Shown here: positions 1 through 8,416 of the stretch, piece by piece
Numbering within the stretch: position 1 is the stretch's first letter
How the letters are laid out: each line of letters begins with the position of its first letter
Source: Streptomyces toxytricini
GTDB lineage: Bacteria > Actinomycetota > Actinomycetes > Streptomycetales > Streptomycetaceae
DNA: 64,000 nt
Reading direction: 5' to 3'
Assembly (NCBI RefSeq): GCF_014649915.1
Contig: NZ_BMTY01000005.1
Coordinates: forward strand, 62,001-126,000
Made by a program: the position numbers and the translations under genes
The notes under the pieces: generated by a model
The model's input: only the letters and a program-made list of their open reading frames with translations
Databases searched by the model: none
Told to the model about the DNA's origin: nothing

Positions 1-591
1 GTCCGGCTGGGTGCTCAGGAGTTCTTCGGCGTCGGCCGGCGGGAGGGCCGGGACCGGCAGCTCCGGCACGGACCGGTCCAGCCAGTCGGGGCGGCGCGTG
101 CCCCGGGCGGCGAGGAGCAGCCCGATGGGCTCGCCCGCGAGGCGCCGGGCGAGGAAGCCCAGCACCTGGCAGGTCCCGTGGTCGAGCCACTGGACGTCGT
201 CCACCACGAGCAGCAGCCTCCTCGCCGAAGCGAGCTGGGAGGCCAGGGTCAGCACGGCGAGGCTCATCATCATCAGGTCGGGCGGCGCCGGGTCGTCGCC
301 GAGGCCGAAGGCGCTCAGCAGGGCGGCGCGCTGGCGGAGGGGCAGGCCCTCCGCGCGGTCGAGGACGGGGAACAGCAGCTGGTGCAGTCCGGCGAAGGCG
401 AGTTCGGTCTCGGCGGCGCTGCCGCGCACCCTGAGCACGGTGGCGCCTGCCGCCGAGGCCGTGTCGACCGCCGAGTCGAGCAGGGTCGTCTTGCCCACCC
501 CGGGCTCCCCGAGGAGCAGCAGTGACGCGACGGGGGCGCTCGGCGCGAGCGCTTCGGCGATGACCGCCCGCTCCCTCTGACGACCGATCAA
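1..591 (-). CDS. LuxR-family regulator with N-terminal AAA/STAND ATPase (partial)
   Basis: The gene runs leftwards off the window, so only about 197 N-terminal residues are visible. It starts at a TTG (591) preceded by a good GGAG ribosome-binding site at 599-602. The product opens with IGRQRERAVIAEAL, the usual start of large LAL-type LuxR regulators. It then shows a Walker A loop (GEPGVGKTT) near residue 25 and a Walker B-like RRLLLVVDDVQWLD near residue 130. Family knowledge: such proteins are ATP-dependent cytoplasmic transcription activators of about 900 residues with a C-terminal LuxR helix-turn-helix. That C-terminus is outside the window, so the DNA-binding part is inferred. Confidence 0.8.
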   Translation of the reverse strand, partial: MIGRQRERAVIAEALAPSAPVASLLLLGEPGVGKTTLLDSAVDTASAAGATVLRVRGSAAETELAFAGLHQLLFPVLDRAEGLPLRQRAALLSAFGLGDDPAPPDLMMMSLAVLTLASQLASARRLLLVVDDVQWLDHGTCQVLGFLARRLAGEPIGLLLAARGTRRPDWLDRSVPELPVPALPPADAEELLSTQPD

Positions 592-715
592 CTGGTGTCT
601 CCTGAACTCGTCGCCCTCGGTGCGGTGCGGCGTCCGCGCGCCGCGAACTCGCAGGCCAGAGCATAACTCGGAGTGAGCACCGATATCGGTACGGACCCTT
701 CCGCTCCGGCCCCCC

Positions 716-2188
716 TCACTCCCCCGCGCGGGTTGTCCGGTGGGCGGGTGTGCTGCCGGTCCGGCGCCACGGCTTCTCGTACGTGCCGCCGCACACTCGG
801 CACCGGCACCGGAAGAGGGTGGCAGCGGGGTCCATCTGATCGCTGGGCTCGGCGGGGTACTCGGCGTTCCGGATTCTCGCGACGAGCTGCGGTGCAGTGC
901 AGATGCAGGTGTGCGCGTTCGACACGATGCGCCGGGGGGATCCGGCGGGGCCGGAGGGCGGGGCGTCGACGAAGTCGGTCCGGTAGCCGTCGATCGGCTT
1001 GTGTTTCGTGCGCTTCGTCGCCTTCTCGAAGCGCCGTTGGCTGGTCTGGCTGGGAAAGATCAGGAGGAGGCCGGCCAGGAGCCGGAAGGCGTGGCCCCGT
1101 ACCCGCCCGGGGTCGGGGTCGAAGACGGCGGCGGTGACGCCGTTCTCGTCGACGAGGGGTACGCCGCCGGCGTAGCGGGGGTCGCCGGTGCTGAAACCCA
1201 CGGTCGCCGTGACGCCGCGCTCGTCGGCGAGTTTGGCCAGTGCCAGGTCGATGCCGGGGCGGAAGCGGATGGCAATCTCCCGCAGTCTGCCGGTCCGGGC
1301 GGCGCGGGCGGCTCGTTCGGCAGTGGTCGCTTCGTCCACAGCCTTCGCGCGGGAGATGGCGTTCTGGGCGCGGATCTCCTCCCGCTTCCTCTCCTGGGCT
1401 GCCCGTAGCGCGGCCATGCGGGTCTCGTACGCGCGCTGTCGGCGCTCCTCCTCGACGAGGTGGGTGTCCTCGGCGGAGACGTACTGCGGTGCAGTCCACA
1501 CCGTGGGGAGAGGCCGCTGGGGGTACTGCGTCGGGGTTCGCGGGGTGTGCGGGACGATCCGCTGGGTGAACGCCCAAGTGAGGAACTGGATGAGGGAGGC
1601 GGGCACTGGCTTCCAGCTGCGGCTCTCGAACTTCATCAGGCCTTCGGCGACGGCCAGGTGCCCGGCTGCCTCGGACCGTTCCAGGCGGACGGAGGGGACG
1701 ATGCCGAGCCAGGGAGGGCGGGGCCGGTCGCTGAACCAGATCGAGGTGACGCCGTCGGCACGCATCCTGTCGGTGCGGGCAGTGATGTCGACGCCGGTGA
1801 TCGGCGCGAGCTGGGCTTCCAGGGCGGTCGCCCAGTTCCCGGCGGGATCGGTGGCCAGGACGTCGGCCCGCCAGGTGCCTTCGGGGCCGGGGACTTCGAG
1901 TTCGGCGTGGGCGCCGGCGTCCCGCGCCGCGTTCGCCAGCTCCAGCTTCAGCAGGTGGTGGGCGACGGACTCCAGGCCGAGCGCGCACGTGGGGGCTCCG
2001 GGAGCGTGGGCGAAGAACCGCAAGCCGCCGCGGGAGGTCTTCGCGTACATCGGATGACGGCACTCGTCGCAGGTCAGTGGGGCGGGTGGTCGGGTCTTCC
2101 ACACCGCTTCCCAGCCGCGTCCGCACCCGAGGTCGGACAGGTGCGCGAAGACGGTTCCCCACTCGGCGTGTACGGCCCTGAACGCCAC
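716..2188 (-). CDS. CoiA-like nuclease-fold protein
   Basis: 490 residues. The GTG start at 2188 was chosen because a strong AGGAGG lies 4 bases upstream; the frame stays open further upstream but has no such site. The N-terminal half has a Cys pair (LTCDECRHPMYAK) followed by a segment rich in His (FFAHAPG, ESVAHHLL). It then shows a nuclease-like core, TWRADVLA followed by ALEAQLAPIT, which matches the D...ExQ arrangement of CoiA-family PD-(D/E)xK-type folds. The middle is a charged coiled coil (about residues 235-300). A second Cys cluster (CRCRVCGG) ends the protein. CoiA is known from competence in Firmicutes; in streptomycetes its role is not established. Probably monocistronic. Confidence 0.7.
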   Translation of the reverse strand: MAFRAVHAEWGTVFAHLSDLGCGRGWEAVWKTRPPAPLTCDECRHPMYAKTSRGGLRFFAHAPGAPTCALGLESVAHHLLKLELANAARDAGAHAELEVPGPEGTWRADVLATDPAGNWATALEAQLAPITGVDITARTDRMRADGVTSIWFSDRPRPPWLGIVPSVRLERSEAAGHLAVAEGLMKFESRSWKPVPASLIQFLTWAFTQRIVPHTPRTPTQYPQRPLPTVWTAPQYVSAEDTHLVEEERRQRAYETRMAALRAAQERKREEIRAQNAISRAKAVDEATTAERAARAARTGRLREIAIRFRPGIDLALAKLADERGVTATVGFSTGDPRYAGGVPLVDENGVTAAVFDPDPGRVRGHAFRLLAGLLLIFPSQTSQRRFEKATKRTKHKPIDGYRTDFVDAPPSGPAGSPRRIVSNAHTCICTAPQLVARIRNAEYPAEPSDQMDPAATLFRCRCRVCGGTYEKPWRRTGSTPAHRTTRAGE

Positions 2189-2280
2189 GCTGCCTCCTGC
2201 TGGTCGGCGACGGGGCCAGTGTGGCGCGGAGCACTGACATCGCGTCATGCCGCGGACCGGGTTCGCCGATCACTGGCCGG

Positions 2281-3135
2281 TCAACAGTGGCGGAGCCGTG
2301 GGGCCGTCCGCTCTGCCCGGTCGGTGAACCGCCGCACGCCTCGCAGGGTGGTGCGCAGGATCCGCTGGGTCGCGCGGCTGTCGAGGCGTACGTCGAGGGG
2401 GCCGGGGTGGGGGCTGTGGGCGCGTAGGGCGGTGGGGAGCCGGGACGGGTCGAGGCCGTCGCGTTGGGCGATGAGGGTGCCGAGTTCGTGGCGGCTGACG
2501 GCGTCGGCGCCGGCGGGCGTGGTGAATGCCGGACGTCTCGCCGGCCGCGAGTTCCAAGAGGGCGGCGGCCAGGTCGGAGACGTGCACGGGACAGCGGAAG
2601 TCGTCGGTGAAGAGGACGCCGTCGCGGGTGCCGGTGGCGAGGTCGTGTACGAGCTTTTCGTGGGTGGAGCGTCCGTGGCCGATGATCAGCGAGGTGCGGA
2701 CGACGGCGGCCTCGGGGTGGATGGCGAGGATGCCGGTCTCGGCCGCTGCCTTGGCTGCTCCGTAGGGGGTGGTGGGGTCGGGGAGGCTGGATTCGTCGTA
2801 GTGGACGCGGGTGCCGGAGAAGACGGCGTCGCTGGAGACGTGGACCATGCGGGTGCCGTGTTTCGCCGCGGCGATGGCCAGCCGGACCGGGCCCTCCGCG
2901 GTGACCCGCCAGTCCGCCCCGCCACTCGATGCGTTGACGAGGGTGTCGGGGCGCACCCGCGTGAGCAGGGCGTCGATGCCGTCTGCGTCCCGCAGGTCGA
3001 GGGGTGCCACACAGTGGCAGCCGTGGTGCCGGGCCGGGTCGCGTAGGTGGCGGCCGTGGTGTGCCCGGCGGCGGTCGCCTGCCGGATGAGCTCGGCACCC
3101 AGGAAGCCGCTGCCGCCGATGATCAAAGTGGTCAT
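2281..3135 (-). pseudogene. RmlD-like NAD(P)-dependent sugar-nucleotide reductase, two frameshifts
   Basis: The gene starts with ATG at 3135 and MTTLIIGGSGFLGAEL, a Rossmann GxxGxxG motif. The reading frame is lost at a G run (3001-3004 on this strand): one base appears missing in the sequence for HPLDLRDADG. The next frame carries VHVSSDAVFSG and the TPYGAAK active-site YxxxK motif of extended SDRs. A second shift near 2512-2520 (one extra base) returns to a sensible C-terminus (GADAVSRHELGTLIAQRDG) ending at TGA 2281-2283. Joined, the product would be about 285 residues, normal for dTDP-4-dehydrorhamnose reductase-like proteins. Either a young pseudogene or two sequencing errors; the otherwise intact motifs do not separate these. 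Confidence 0.7.
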
Positions 3136-3322
3136 TCCCGGCACGCTACTGCCGACACGGCGGGCGCCGGCGCGGGTTCCGGAGGTTGCGCTTCTGCGGC
3201 TCACGGGCGAAGGCAATTCGCCCCGCACAGGGCGACCGCCTTCGGTGTCTGAGAGGCTGCCGGGCGCACTGGGACCCCAGAGGCCACGGCCTTGCCGACG
3301 CCGTCGAGCATCGGGCGGGAAG

Positions 3323-3362
3323 CGGCGAAGCCGGGGTGCCCGTAGGCATCCCGGCTTCGCCG
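3323..3362 (-). terminator. Stem-loop terminator
   Basis: A 13-bp perfect inverted repeat (cggcgaagccggg ... cccggcttcgccg) with a 14-base loop. It lies just beyond the end of the leftward gene at 3450-5636 and before the next leftward gene, so it most likely ends that transcript. There is no clear U run, as is common in this genus. Confidence 0.6.
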
Positions 3363-3449
3363 TCGGCGGCGAGGAAAGCGGGGGGACTAGTTCAGTGGAG
3401 TGGTGAGAAGGAAGTCCGCCCATGGCCTCGCCGCGGCCAACGGTAGCAG

Positions 3450-5636
3450 TCAGGCCGGGATCAGTGCGCGCAGGTTTTCCGGGGTGATCACCACTGACTG
3501 CGGGTGGAGTCCTTCCGGGCGCTCCAGGCCGATGTACGTGACCGGGCCGTTCGGGAGCCGCGTGCCGTCCCACCACGTGGTGGCCGCGGCCCGGTCGGCC
3601 ATCAGGCCGATCAGGTGCCGGACCGTCAGCTGGTCGCGTTCGACGATGCCGCGCACCAGGGTGGCGACCGACACCCTGTTCCCCTCGACCCGGTTGGCGC
3701 TCGGGCTGCCCTTCAGGTACAGGTGCAGCCACTTGGCTCGCCACCTGCCGTCGTCGCCGCGCAGGAACACCAGTGGCAGGGCGACCCTGCCCGTCCCCCG
3801 CATCTGCGACTTCATGCGGACCGTTCGCGGCTCGAAGGGGCGGCCCTGCTGATCGGCGTCGCGCAGCATGAACCCGAAGAACGACTCGGCGACCTCCTCG
3901 AAGCCCTCCCCGGAGAAGATGTTGACCTGCGGGACGATGAAGTCGCCGCGTACGGCGTCCAGGCGCAGGTTGATGAACTCCGAGGCGCCGTCGGGCGCCG
4001 GCGCGTCGGTGATGTCCCCGGAGTGTTCGCCTTCGAGGTCCTGCAGGGCCGTGTACGACAGCCAGGTCACCGTTTCGTACGACCCGTCCAGCATGAGGGC
4101 GGACAGGTCGAAGTCGGTGCTGCGCTGCGCCTGCCGCCAGTGGACGAAGAACCGCAGCAGCTCCCCGTCGACGGGCGAGACGGAGCCGCGGGGCAGTACG
4201 CCGAGCCCGGCGGCCGTCGCCTTGCCGCTGAGCGGCAGTGCGACGTCGAGGACGGCGGGGTCGACCAGCAGGTGCCCCGGCTCCGGGAGCCGGCGCCGCG
4301 TCTCGGCGTCCAGGGCTGCGACGAGGCGCTTGGTCTCGGGTTCCGGAACGGGCGGGCGGGTGTCCGTGGTGACCCAGGCGCGGCCGCCGCGGTTGACGAA
4401 GAAGCGGCGCGGGCGCGGTACCCGCTCCAGGGTGCGGTTGTGGAAGTGTTCGCGTACCGACAGCAGGACCCGGCCGGAGACCTGCGGGGCCGCCGCCTCG
4501 GCGGCGGCCGTGACCGCGTCGCGTTCCACCTGCCCGGGGCAGGCGCGCAGCAGCCGGTCCAGGGAGCGCAGCAGCTTGCCAGGGGCGGCGGACGCCAGAA
4601 GCAGTGCCGCGCCCGTGACGTCGTCGGCGCCGAGCAGTTCCTCGACGCGGCTGTCGAGGGTCCGGGCCTCCTTCTCGCCGCGGGCGACGGCGAAGACGTC
4701 GGCGGCGTGCGGCCAGTGCGGGTACTCGTGCGGGTGGAGGCGCTCGCCGAGGCGCTTGAACGCCTCGCGGTGCGCGGTGACGTCGGCGAGCTTGGCGGGC
4801 GACGCGGCGACGACAGCGTCGAGCCCGGCGAGGAGGGCGCGGCGGACCGGCCGGGGCAGCGACCGGAAGCGGGTCGGTTCGGCGAGGGTCACGTCGCCGT
4901 CCGACAGGGCGCAGGCCAGGCGCAAGGCGTCGGTGACGGTGTCCAGCAGGAGGTCCGCGCCGCGGTCGAGGCGGGCACGGTTGACGACGGCGCGGTTCTC
5001 CCGGACCGGGATCTGCGCGGGCTGCGGGCCGTCGGCGCAGTGCCCGGCGAGCACCGCGAGGTCGCGCAAGTCCTCCTCGCCCAGCGGCGCGGCACTTCCT
5101 GCCAGCGCCAGGTACAGGGCGGTGGCCTCGGCTTCGGGTGCGCCGCCCGCGTGCAGGACCGTCATGCGGTCGCCGGCGGCGGCGATCAGCTCGTCGTGGG
5201 CGGAGAGCATCTCTTCGTACGTGTGCCGGTAGGTCCCGTACGTCGGAAGGGTCAGCAGGTCGACGACACCGGACCGGAGCTGGTCGAGGGTGCCGGGACG
5301 GGAGGCGTCGTCGTCGAGGGCCTCGCGGATGCACTGCATCCAGAAGTCGAGCGTGTCCGGCACGTTGGCGGGGAAGTCGACGAAGCGGACGTTGTGCCGG
5401 ACGTGGTCGCCGACCATCGCGCGAACGGTGTCGAGCGTGCGTGAGGCGGTGTCGAGGACGGTCTCCTCGGCCAGCCCCGAGAGGCGCTCCAGCAGTTCCC
5501 CCGAGAGTTTGAAGCCCACGGACATCAGCGCTGCGTCGAACTGCCGCGCTGCAGTGCCGCCTTGCCCGGCCGGCCCGGAGGGGGCGGGGAGGCGGTGGGT
5601 GTGCCGGATGACCAGGGCTTCGAGAGGGTGGGGCAT
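3450..5636 (-). CDS. Large protein with TerD-like C-terminal region
   Basis: 728 residues from the ATG at 5636; no strong ribosome-binding site is visible, so the start is uncertain (a GTG at 5657 is possible). The first 450 residues are mostly helical and not recognised. The C-terminal third contains FDLSALMLDGSYE, WLSYTALQDLEGEHSGD and an EGFEEVAESFFGFM segment. This resembles the calcium-binding beta-sandwich of TerD/tellurium-resistance stress proteins (DLDxSAxxL, then D/GD loops). TerD-family proteins act in the cytoplasm in stress or phage-defence-associated ter systems. No terA/B/D neighbours are present. The family assignment is inference from these motifs. Confidence 0.5.
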   Translation of the reverse strand: MPHPLEALVIRHTHRLPAPSGPAGQGGTAARQFDAALMSVGFKLSGELLERLSGLAEETVLDTASRTLDTVRAMVGDHVRHNVRFVDFPANVPDTLDFWMQCIREALDDDASRPGTLDQLRSGVVDLLTLPTYGTYRHTYEEMLSAHDELIAAAGDRMTVLHAGGAPEAEATALYLALAGSAAPLGEEDLRDLAVLAGHCADGPQPAQIPVRENRAVVNRARLDRGADLLLDTVTDALRLACALSDGDVTLAEPTRFRSLPRPVRRALLAGLDAVVAASPAKLADVTAHREAFKRLGERLHPHEYPHWPHAADVFAVARGEKEARTLDSRVEELLGADDVTGAALLLASAAPGKLLRSLDRLLRACPGQVERDAVTAAAEAAAPQVSGRVLLSVREHFHNRTLERVPRPRRFFVNRGGRAWVTTDTRPPVPEPETKRLVAALDAETRRRLPEPGHLLVDPAVLDVALPLSGKATAAGLGVLPRGSVSPVDGELLRFFVHWRQAQRSTDFDLSALMLDGSYETVTWLSYTALQDLEGEHSGDITDAPAPDGASEFINLRLDAVRGDFIVPQVNIFSGEGFEEVAESFFGFMLRDADQQGRPFEPRTVRMKSQMRGTGRVALPLVFLRGDDGRWRAKWLHLYLKGSPSANRVEGNRVSVATLVRGIVERDQLTVRHLIGLMADRAAATTWWDGTRLPNGPVTYIGLERPEGLHPQSVVITPENLRALIPA

Positions 5637-5984
5637 CCGCGAATGATCCCAGACCACCCGACCAGCCGCATTCGCGTTTTCGGACGCCGGGGGCCGGCCG
5701 CAGCCGGGTGCCCGTTCGCCTCCGGGAGCGGGGGGCGCGTACCGGGAACGTCTGGCGGGCCGCCTGCGGCGGCACGACGAACGTCCGGCAGGCGGGGTGG
5801 CATGTCGTTGCCGTCGCACAGCGTTTCGCACGGGTACCGCGCGGAGCGGGCATCGGCCTCAGGTGCGGCGAGGCGCTCCGCATCCCCGAGACGAGGAGCC
5901 CCCGGACCAGCATGCGGCCAGCTCTCGGCGGCCTTCCCCTCGGGACGCAGGGAGTACCGCCGCCGGGGCGTCTGCCGCGATCAG
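5637..5984. other. Gene-free stretch upstream of the TerD-like gene
   Basis: About 350 bases between the start of the leftward gene at 5636 and the MITE at 5989. No frame shows a convincing protein or start site on either strand. It should hold the promoter of the TerD-like gene, but no clear -35/-10 pair was recognised. Confidence 0.4.
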
Positions 5985-5988
5985 GCTA

Positions 5989-6153
5989 GGACCTGTCGTC
6001 AAACTCCAGTCGTCGCCCGGAGGGCGGCCCCGCGGCGTTTGGTGCGTGCTCTCGGAGTGCCGGGCGGAAGCCCGCGTACCGGACGGGCTTTCGCCCGGTG
6101 CGGCGAGAGCGCGTGCCGGGCGTCGCGGGGCAGGCGGGAGTTGACGACAGGCC
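5989..6153. mobile_element. MITE, 165 bp, with CTAG target duplication
   Basis: A non-coding element with imperfect terminal inverted repeats: the left end reads GACCTGTCGTCAAACTCC and the right end, reversed, GGCCTGTCGTCAACTCCC. It is flanked by CTAG on both sides (5985-5988 and 6154-6157), a target-site duplication. The interior is also an imperfect long palindrome around about 6085, so a transcript would fold into one hairpin. No transposase is encoded, so it would need a helper insertion sequence. The end sequence and CTAG duplication suggest an IS5-family relative; that assignment is from memory of such ends, not a comparison. Confidence 0.75.
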
Positions 6154-7911
6154 CTAGAAGGGTTCGGCGGTCTGCAGGAGGCGCTGCGGGAGGTAGGGCG
6201 ATTCGACACGGATGGCCCAACCGCGGCGGCGGGCGTGGCAGGCCAGGGCGAGGACGTCGAGGTTGACGGAGACGTCCGGATGGTCGGCGCGGTCGGCGAC
6301 CTGGTAGTACGCGCGGTGGGTTTCGAGCGCGTCGGCCAGGGCCAGGTTGAAGCTCTCCTCGTCGCCGTCCACCAGCTGCGACAGCAGCACGGCCGGCGGC
6401 ATGGCGAAACCCCAGTCCTCGGCCTTCTCCGCCTCTTGAAGCGCCCGCTGCGCGGCTGCTTCGGGTTCGGCGCCCTTCAGGTAGGCGTGCAGGGCCTCCC
6501 GGTACGCGGTGAACGCGGAGCCGTCCGGCCTGGCGAAGGTGGGGCCGGTGAGGACAAGCGGGGCGAGGTCCTCCCGTGCGCCGGTGATCAGGGCGAAGGC
6601 GGTCGCCATCTGCCAGTAGCCGGCGCCTGCTTCCCTGCCCCGGGAGGCGGGGTAGCGCAGTACGCGACCGTCCACCTCCACTTCGACCTCGGTTCCCGGT
6701 TCCGCCATGGCGATGCGGAACAGGGCCGCCCCCGTCTGGGAGGCCGTGCGAAGGGTTGCAAGCTGGGCGTCCGTATCGTCGCCGGCGCCTCCCGCACGCC
6801 ACTTGAAGAGACGCCCCTGATCCTCCAGGACGCTCGCGAGCCGCCAGACGGCCAGAGGTGCTCCGTCGACGGGGGTGAACGCCTCCTCGAGGTGTTCCTC
6901 GTACATGGCCTCGACCTGGGAGATCTCCTCGCGCCGACAGGCGGGCCGCTCCACCACGAGCGGGCCGGCGGCGAGCGCGGCGACCGCGTCGGGCCGCCGG
7001 CCCCGGCCGAACCCTGCGACCCGGGGGCCGCGGGTCTCGAAGCCGGTGACCAGGGCGTGCGGGAGGTAGTCGGTGTGGACGGCGGGCGCCCAGCCCATGG
7101 TCCGGTACGCGAGCGCGGCAAGGGCGATGGGGACGAGCGGGAGGAGGCTGCTCGGGGAGGCCTTGGGGCCCTGCGGGGCCGCGTGCCCGGCCAGGAGATC
7201 GGCCAGCCCGGCGTTGAAGGCCTCCCGGTCCTCGGCGGCCAGGGCGCGCAGTGTGCGCAGTGCCGTGCTGTCCGGCCGGTCCACCGGCGGCTCGCCGGTC
7301 TCCTCGGCGCGGATCCGGATGCGGTTCAGGGCCGCGTCGACGGCGGTGAGCTTGGCCTGCGCGCTCGGCGGGTAGTCCTCGTCGTCGCCGGTGTGGTGCA
7401 GGACCACGGCCGTCAGCGCCGTGGCGAGTTCTCCGGCGGGTGTCCCCTTCGCCTGCTCGGCGAACTTCTGCCGGGCGAAGTGGAAGGCCTCGCCGTGCCA
7501 CTCGGCCTTGTCCCTGAGGACGGCCAGGCAGAACGCGTCGATCCACTCCGACGGCGTGACGCTCTCCGCGGGGGCGTCCTCCCCCGGGTCGTAGCCCCTG
7601 CCGAAGTTCACGTAGTCGAGAAAAACCTGGAAGGTGCAGTGCGGGTGGTAGGCGGCGTAGGCGACGGCGCCGACCGCGGCCTCGGAGGCGTCCTTCAGGG
7701 CGGCTTTGGCCTCCGCGGTGTCGAGGTCGGGCGTTTCGACGGAGAGCGCGCCCAGGTAGTCGAGGAACTCGCCGGCTATCGCCTGCCACTCGTAGGTGGC
7801 CATCCGACCGGCCCTCGACATCGACCAAACCTGGCCCTCGATGCGGTTCGTGAAGTCCTCGCGCGCTGCCCGCACGACCGCTTCGTCCACCTGGTGACGC
7901 TCTATTCGCAC
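6154..7911 (-). CDS. Immunity 49 family protein (Imm49)
   Basis: 585 residues, GTG start at 7911 with AAGGAG 8 bases upstream. The sequence matches the long Streptomyces Imm49 proteins: an N-terminal RIERHQVDEAVV, the FLDYLGALSVE and FQVFLDYVNFG segments, and a conserved C-terminus NLDVLALACHARRRGW. It is almost all alpha-helical, without signal peptide or membrane segments, so cytoplasmic. Imm49 proteins are predicted antidotes in polymorphic toxin systems, although many occur singly in Streptomyces. No toxin gene lies beside it. Its TAG stop is formed by the CTAG target duplication of the adjacent MITE, so the insertion abutted or redefined the stop. Confidence 0.8.
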   Translation of the reverse strand: MRIERHQVDEAVVRAAREDFTNRIEGQVWSMSRAGRMATYEWQAIAGEFLDYLGALSVETPDLDTAEAKAALKDASEAAVGAVAYAAYHPHCTFQVFLDYVNFGRGYDPGEDAPAESVTPSEWIDAFCLAVLRDKAEWHGEAFHFARQKFAEQAKGTPAGELATALTAVVLHHTGDDEDYPPSAQAKLTAVDAALNRIRIRAEETGEPPVDRPDSTALRTLRALAAEDREAFNAGLADLLAGHAAPQGPKASPSSLLPLVPIALAALAYRTMGWAPAVHTDYLPHALVTGFETRGPRVAGFGRGRRPDAVAALAAGPLVVERPACRREEISQVEAMYEEHLEEAFTPVDGAPLAVWRLASVLEDQGRLFKWRAGGAGDDTDAQLATLRTASQTGAALFRIAMAEPGTEVEVEVDGRVLRYPASRGREAGAGYWQMATAFALITGAREDLAPLVLTGPTFARPDGSAFTAYREALHAYLKGAEPEAAAQRALQEAEKAEDWGFAMPPAVLLSQLVDGDEESFNLALADALETHRAYYQVADRADHPDVSVNLDVLALACHARRRGWAIRVESPYLPQRLLQTAEPF

Positions 7912-8416
7912 TGCCCTGCTCCTTGATCAAGTCCTGAGACGAGCCTAGGCGGCGGCTCTGACAGGGGGCTTGAAGCCTCGCCCGGGCGAGCGATGTCGCC
8001 CTGGCGGGGGGCCGGGCCGGGCCGGGTGCGCGGTGGCGCGCGGGACGGCGCGACCGCAGCCGTCACGGCAGCCGGGCCCTGACACGGGAACGCAGGCGGC
8101 CTGCCGGTGGCCGGCTGTCGCCCCGATGTGTCGGAGCCGAGTCCGGCGTTGAGCCGGTCGGTGGCTTTCACCGCCCGCAGCCGGCGCTCCCCGCCCTGGA
8201 CCAGGGGGAGCCGTCCGGCTCCCCAGACCGCGTCGATGGGCTGCTCCCAGCGCGGCACGACACCGCGGAGCCGCGCGCCACCGCCTGCGCCGGCAGGCCG
8301 CGCAGCGGCACCCCCTGCCCGCTGGAGGCCCGGCATGCCGATTCGCAAGCCGGCCCCGGCACGCGGCTTCGACAGGGCTCAGCGTCGTGATCCGGTGTCG
8401 GCGACCGGTTCTCGCG
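7912..8416. other. Gene-free stretch with a probable gene remnant
   Basis: About 500 bases upstream of the Imm49 gene. On the minus strand, about 8120-8300, one frame encodes RWEQPIDAVWGAGRLPL and then RRLRAVKATDRLNAGLG with strongly G/C-biased third positions, which looks like once-coding sequence. It lacks a supported start and degenerates into Pro/Arg-rich sequence leftwards. I do not recognise the family. The part next to 7911 should contain the promoter of the Imm49 gene. Confidence 0.35.

Noticed and set aside
2686-5913. Single 1075-codon leftward frame joining two genes
   Set aside because: It is an open antiframe of the TerD-like gene that merges by chance with the true start of the epimerase gene at 3135.
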